This document shows positions 32,255-35,172 of a DNA stretch of 35,172 nucleotides, piece by piece. Both the position numbers and the translations under genes were made by a program. The stretch is from Dysgonamonadaceae bacterium (GTDB lineage: Bacteria; Bacteroidota; Bacteroidia; Bacteroidales; Dysgonomonadaceae): positions 1 to 35,172 of the forward strand of contig JARKPE010000135.1 in NCBI GenBank assembly GCA_029975415.1, given 5' to 3'. The first letter of the stretch is position 1. The number at the start of each line of letters is the position of its first letter. The notes beneath the pieces were generated by a model. The model saw only the letters and a program-made list of their open reading frames with translations, did not search any database and was not told where the DNA came from.

Positions 32255-34993
32255 ATGAAACGCATTTGTTTATTTATCGGTATTTTATTTGCTATTGCCA
32301 TGAGTGCATGTCAGGGAGAAAAACCAACTGTTTTCTCTCTGAAAGTTGAAATGCAGGAAAATCCCGAAGGGGTGGGCACAACTCAGCCCCGATTTTCTTG
32401 GCAAATAGCATCGAACACTCAGGATTTGATGCAAACGGCCTATCAAATTCAGGTAGCAAGTTCTGAGGAGGATTTGATGCAGGGTAAGAATCTGCTTTGG
32501 GACACAAAGAAGATGAAAAGTGATCAATCAATACTTGTTCCTTACGAAGGTAGCGAGCTGTCCTCGCGTCAAATTTGTTTTTGGCGGGTGAAAGTATTTA
32601 CAAACCAAGGAAGCAGTGACTGGAGCGCAATTGGTCGTTGGTCGATGGCACTGCTCAACGATGCCGATTGGCAGGCCAAATGGATCGGCGAAGATTCGCT
32701 ATCGAATCCCGGCGAAACCATGAAAGGAGATACACGATTGGCCGCTCGCTACCTTCGTAAACCATTTACTGCAAACAAAGAGGTAAAAAGAGCTGTTATC
32801 TACATTTCGGGTTTGGGGTCAAACGAAGCCTACATCAACGGAAAACGAATATCGGAAGACGTTTTTGTCCCCACAGTTTCGTGGTATCCCGAAAGAGTTT
32901 ACTACAACACATACGATGTAACCGATCTGGTTGCAAAAGATGCGAACGTAATTGCCATTAAGCTCGGCAACGGACGATATTTCGGTATGCGTGGATCGGC
33001 GTTCGATTTCGATAATCTGCAAGTCTTTGGACTGCCTAGCTTGCTTGCGCAATTGGAAATAGAGTACACAGACGGCACTTCTCAGATCGTAGCAAGCGAT
33101 GAATCGTGGAAAGTTATCTCAAAAGGGCCGATTGTGGCCAACAACGAATACGACGGCGAAGAATATGACTCCAACCTCGAAATGCCCTGTTGGAACACAA
33201 CCACTTTCGATGACAATTCATGGCTGCATGCCGACTTGATGCCCGTACCAAAAGGGAAACTTACGGCTCAACCCAATCCCAATCTACGAGTGATGGAGGA
33301 AATAAAACCGGTAAAAATCACCGAACTTCCTAACGGGAAATACATCCTTGACATGGGGCAAAATATGGTGGGTTGGTTGAAAATCGAAAAACTGAACGGT
33401 AAAAAAGGCCAACCTGTTACCATGCGCTTCGCCGAACTGCTCAATCCCGACAGTACGCTATATTTGGCAAACCTTCGCGGAGCTAAAGTTACGGATATCT
33501 ATACGCCTGCAAAAGACGGAGAATTCGCTTGGGAACCGTCGTTTGTGTATCACGGATTTCGATTTGTGGAAATTTCGGGATTGAAGGAAAAGCCTGACTT
33601 GTCTGCATTTACAGGAAAAGTGGTATATGACAAAATGGAGACTACCGGACAATTTGAAACCAACAACGAAATCATTAATCAGACTTTCAAAAATGCCTAT
33701 TGGGGCATTCGCGGCAACTATCGCGGCATGCCAACTGACTGTCCGCAACGCGACGAACGCATGGGCTGGTTGGGTGATCGTGCTACGGGATGTTTCGGCG
33801 AAGCATTCGTTTTCAACAACGCATTGCTTTACAGCAAATGGATACAGGATATCGAAGACTCGCAAAGTCCCGAAGGAAGTATTTCGGTAGTTTCACCGCG
33901 TTATTGGACTATCTATAACGATGACGTAACCTGGCCGGCCGCTTACTTTTATGCAGCAAATATGCTTTTTCATCAGTATGGCGATAGCAATCCTATCAAG
34001 AAGCACTATGGTTCAATGAAACATTATCTGCAACGCATCCAGCAAGTTTCGATGCAGGACTACATTCTTACAAAAGACACCTATGGCGATTGGTGCATGC
34101 CTCCCGAAAGGCAGGATCTCATTCACTCTCAAGATCCTGCGCGTAAAACTGCCGGACCTATCTTAAGCACGACCATGTATTACAGTCTGCTGAACTTGAT
34201 GACGGACTTTGCTCCTATTAGCGGGAATCAAGAGGATATTCCCGAATTTAAGAATATGGCTGCAAAAATCAAGGAAGCCTATAATAACAAATACTTCAAT
34301 GTCGATTCGGCTAAATATGACAATAATACGGTAACGGCTAATATTCTTTCGCTCCGGCTGGGGCTTGTTCCCGAAGGATACGAACAAAAAGTTTTCGATA
34401 ATGTGGTGAAGAAAACCGAAGTCGATTTCGACGGACATGTAAGTACAGGTGTACTGGGAATCCAACAATTGATGCGCGGACTCACACAATACGGAAACGT
34501 CGATTTGGCCTACAAAATTGCAACAAACGATACCTATCCGAGTTGGGGATATATGATCCGTAAAGGTGCTACTACTATTTGGGAGCTCTGGAACGGCGAT
34601 ACTGCCGATCCTGCCATGAACTCGGCTAATCATGTAATGCTGCTGGGCGATCTGATCATCTGGTACTACGAAGATCTGGCAGGCATCAAATGTGCACCCG
34701 GAAGTGTAGCTTACAAAAAGCTGTGGATGGAGCCGAAATTTCCCGAAGGATTATCGCATGTAAAAGCATCTTATAATTCGGTTTATGGCGAAATCAAAAG
34801 CGAATGGACAAAAGATAACGGTTCTTTCGTTTGGGATATAACCATTCCAGGAAATACTTCTGCCACCGTCAAACTGCCGAAGCAACTCAATATCATTTCC
34901 CCATCGGGTAAAGGCATACACAAAGTGATCGAAATCGATAATGCAATTGAAATCGAATTAGGCTCGGGAAGTTATCAGTTGAAAAGCAAGTAA
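32255..34993 (+). CDS. Lipoprotein alpha-L-rhamnosidase, GH78 (DCPQRDERMGWLGD type)
   Basis: The 912-residue protein has a lipoprotein signal: positive start, hydrophobic run and lipobox with Cys19 in MSACQGEK, so it is membrane-anchored, perhaps at the cell surface. The domain order matches the upstream enzyme: Ig-like N-domain (NPEGVGTTQPRFSW), Bac_rhamnosid_N region (DWQAKWIGED...), a middle beta domain and the (alpha/alpha)6 catalytic barrel. Active-site residues by family are Asp495, Glu501 and Asp508, and the late Glu777 in TTIWELWNG. Overall similarity to the first enzyme is limited to these landmarks, so the pair are old paralogues with probably different linkage or aglycone preference. 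There is no SusCD pair nearby. Confidence 0.93.
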   Translation: MKRICLFIGILFAIAMSACQGEKPTVFSLKVEMQENPEGVGTTQPRFSWQIASNTQDLMQTAYQIQVASSEEDLMQGKNLLWDTKKMKSDQSILVPYEGSELSSRQICFWRVKVFTNQGSSDWSAIGRWSMALLNDADWQAKWIGEDSLSNPGETMKGDTRLAARYLRKPFTANKEVKRAVIYISGLGSNEAYINGKRISEDVFVPTVSWYPERVYYNTYDVTDLVAKDANVIAIKLGNGRYFGMRGSAFDFDNLQVFGLPSLLAQLEIEYTDGTSQIVASDESWKVISKGPIVANNEYDGEEYDSNLEMPCWNTTTFDDNSWLHADLMPVPKGKLTAQPNPNLRVMEEIKPVKITELPNGKYILDMGQNMVGWLKIEKLNGKKGQPVTMRFAELLNPDSTLYLANLRGAKVTDIYTPAKDGEFAWEPSFVYHGFRFVEISGLKEKPDLSAFTGKVVYDKMETTGQFETNNEIINQTFKNAYWGIRGNYRGMPTDCPQRDERMGWLGDRATGCFGEAFVFNNALLYSKWIQDIEDSQSPEGSISVVSPRYWTIYNDDVTWPAAYFYAANMLFHQYGDSNPIKKHYGSMKHYLQRIQQVSMQDYILTKDTYGDWCMPPERQDLIHSQDPARKTAGPILSTTMYYSLLNLMTDFAPISGNQEDIPEFKNMAAKIKEAYNNKYFNVDSAKYDNNTVTANILSLRLGLVPEGYEQKVFDNVVKKTEVDFDGHVSTGVLGIQQLMRGLTQYGNVDLAYKIATNDTYPSWGYMIRKGATTIWELWNGDTADPAMNSANHVMLLGDLIIWYYEDLAGIKCAPGSVAYKKLWMEPKFPEGLSHVKASYNSVYGEIKSEWTKDNGSFVWDITIPGNTSATVKLPKQLNIISPSGKGIHKVIEIDNAIEIELGSGSYQLKSK

Positions 34994-35045
34994 TCAAATA
35001 CCTAAAATCCGCAAGTCAATTATTTTGGGACAAGCAGGTATATTT

Positions 35046-35070
35046 CGGCAGACATTCAAATTGCCGTTTT
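35046..35070 (+). terminator. Candidate terminator after the rhamnosidase genes
   Basis: CGGCA (35046-35050) and TGCCG (35062-35066) form a 5-bp stem, 6 with a G-T pair, followed by TTTT. It lies 53 bases after the second rhamnosidase stop. The stem is short, so this is a weak call. The rest of 34994-35172 shows no gene. Confidence 0.4.
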
Positions 35071-35172
35071 CAAGATTTCACGCTTTTCTTTTCTCGATGC
35101 ATAAAATTGTCAGGGAAAATGTGCATCCTGTTTGCAAATTTAAGGGCAGAAAAAGAGATATTTCATCCTATT

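Noticed and set aside
35135-35142. Minus-strand TAAATTTG as a promoter
   Set aside because: There is no -33 element at the right distance and no minus-strand gene downstream.

Overview
The window looks like a chromosomal segment of a Bacteroidales-type (Bacteroidota) bacterium. The evidence is the adk-obgE-pgeF order, TAnnTTTG-type -7 promoter elements, A-rich translation starts instead of strong Shine-Dalgarno sites, a fused E1 alpha/beta 2-oxoacid dehydrogenase, an AraC-controlled rhamnose locus, and solitary four-helix-bundle (S23/IVP) and GxxExxY genes. A genus cannot be named from sequence reading alone. No rRNA, tRNA, CRISPR array, transposase or phage gene was seen.

Layout. (1) 1-2771: plus-strand housekeeping operon adk-obgE-pgeF behind a good promoter match, ending at a hairpin shared with convergent sodB. 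(2) 2820-3515: sodB (minus), with an N-terminal export signal. (3) 3749-9843: plus-strand operon of a TonB-dependent receptor, an AmpG/RhtX/FptX-like MFS permease, hemN and a HemY-type hemG, joining an uptake route to late haem synthesis. (4) 9852-24137: eleven co-directional minus-strand genes. Read in transcription order they are E2, E3, a GxxExxY protein, fused E1, a coiled-coil protein, a PHP-domain protein, a fused class II aldolase/short-chain dehydrogenase (RhaEW type), a four-helix-bundle protein, an L-sorbose-1-phosphate-reductase-like dehydrogenase, a two-domain class II aldolase with a degenerate second half, and a short lipoate-protein ligase. (5) 24502-34993: plus-strand rhamnose locus of rhaB-rhaA-rhaT, an AraC-family regulator and two exported GH78 alpha-L-rhamnosidases.

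How the parts fit. The rhamnosidases release L-rhamnose, RhaT imports it, RhaA makes L-rhamnulose and RhaB makes L-rhamnulose-1-phosphate. The rhaBAT block has no aldolase; the fused aldolase/dehydrogenase in the divergent minus-strand cluster can supply the cleavage to DHAP and L-lactaldehyde and the oxidation of the aldehyde to L-lactate. The dehydrogenase complex beside it (substrate not certain) could take the resulting C3 unit, once it is pyruvate, to acetyl-CoA, and LplA could lipoylate its E2. The 364-bp divergent intergenic region between E2 and rhaB carries a long inverted repeat that is a candidate operator.

The most unusual part is 13.2-17.3 kb. The spacers between these sugar genes are filled with several unrelated short-unit repeats: TCTTGAN heptads in inverted orientation on both sides of the four-helix-bundle gene, a CACGAAGG-type inverted repeat, TTTGTTGA octads bounded by a 7-bp inverted repeat, TGCCAATG direct repeats and pyrimidine heptads. 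The four-helix-bundle gene with its flanking arrays fills the whole gap between two metabolic genes and looks like a small non-autonomous cassette.
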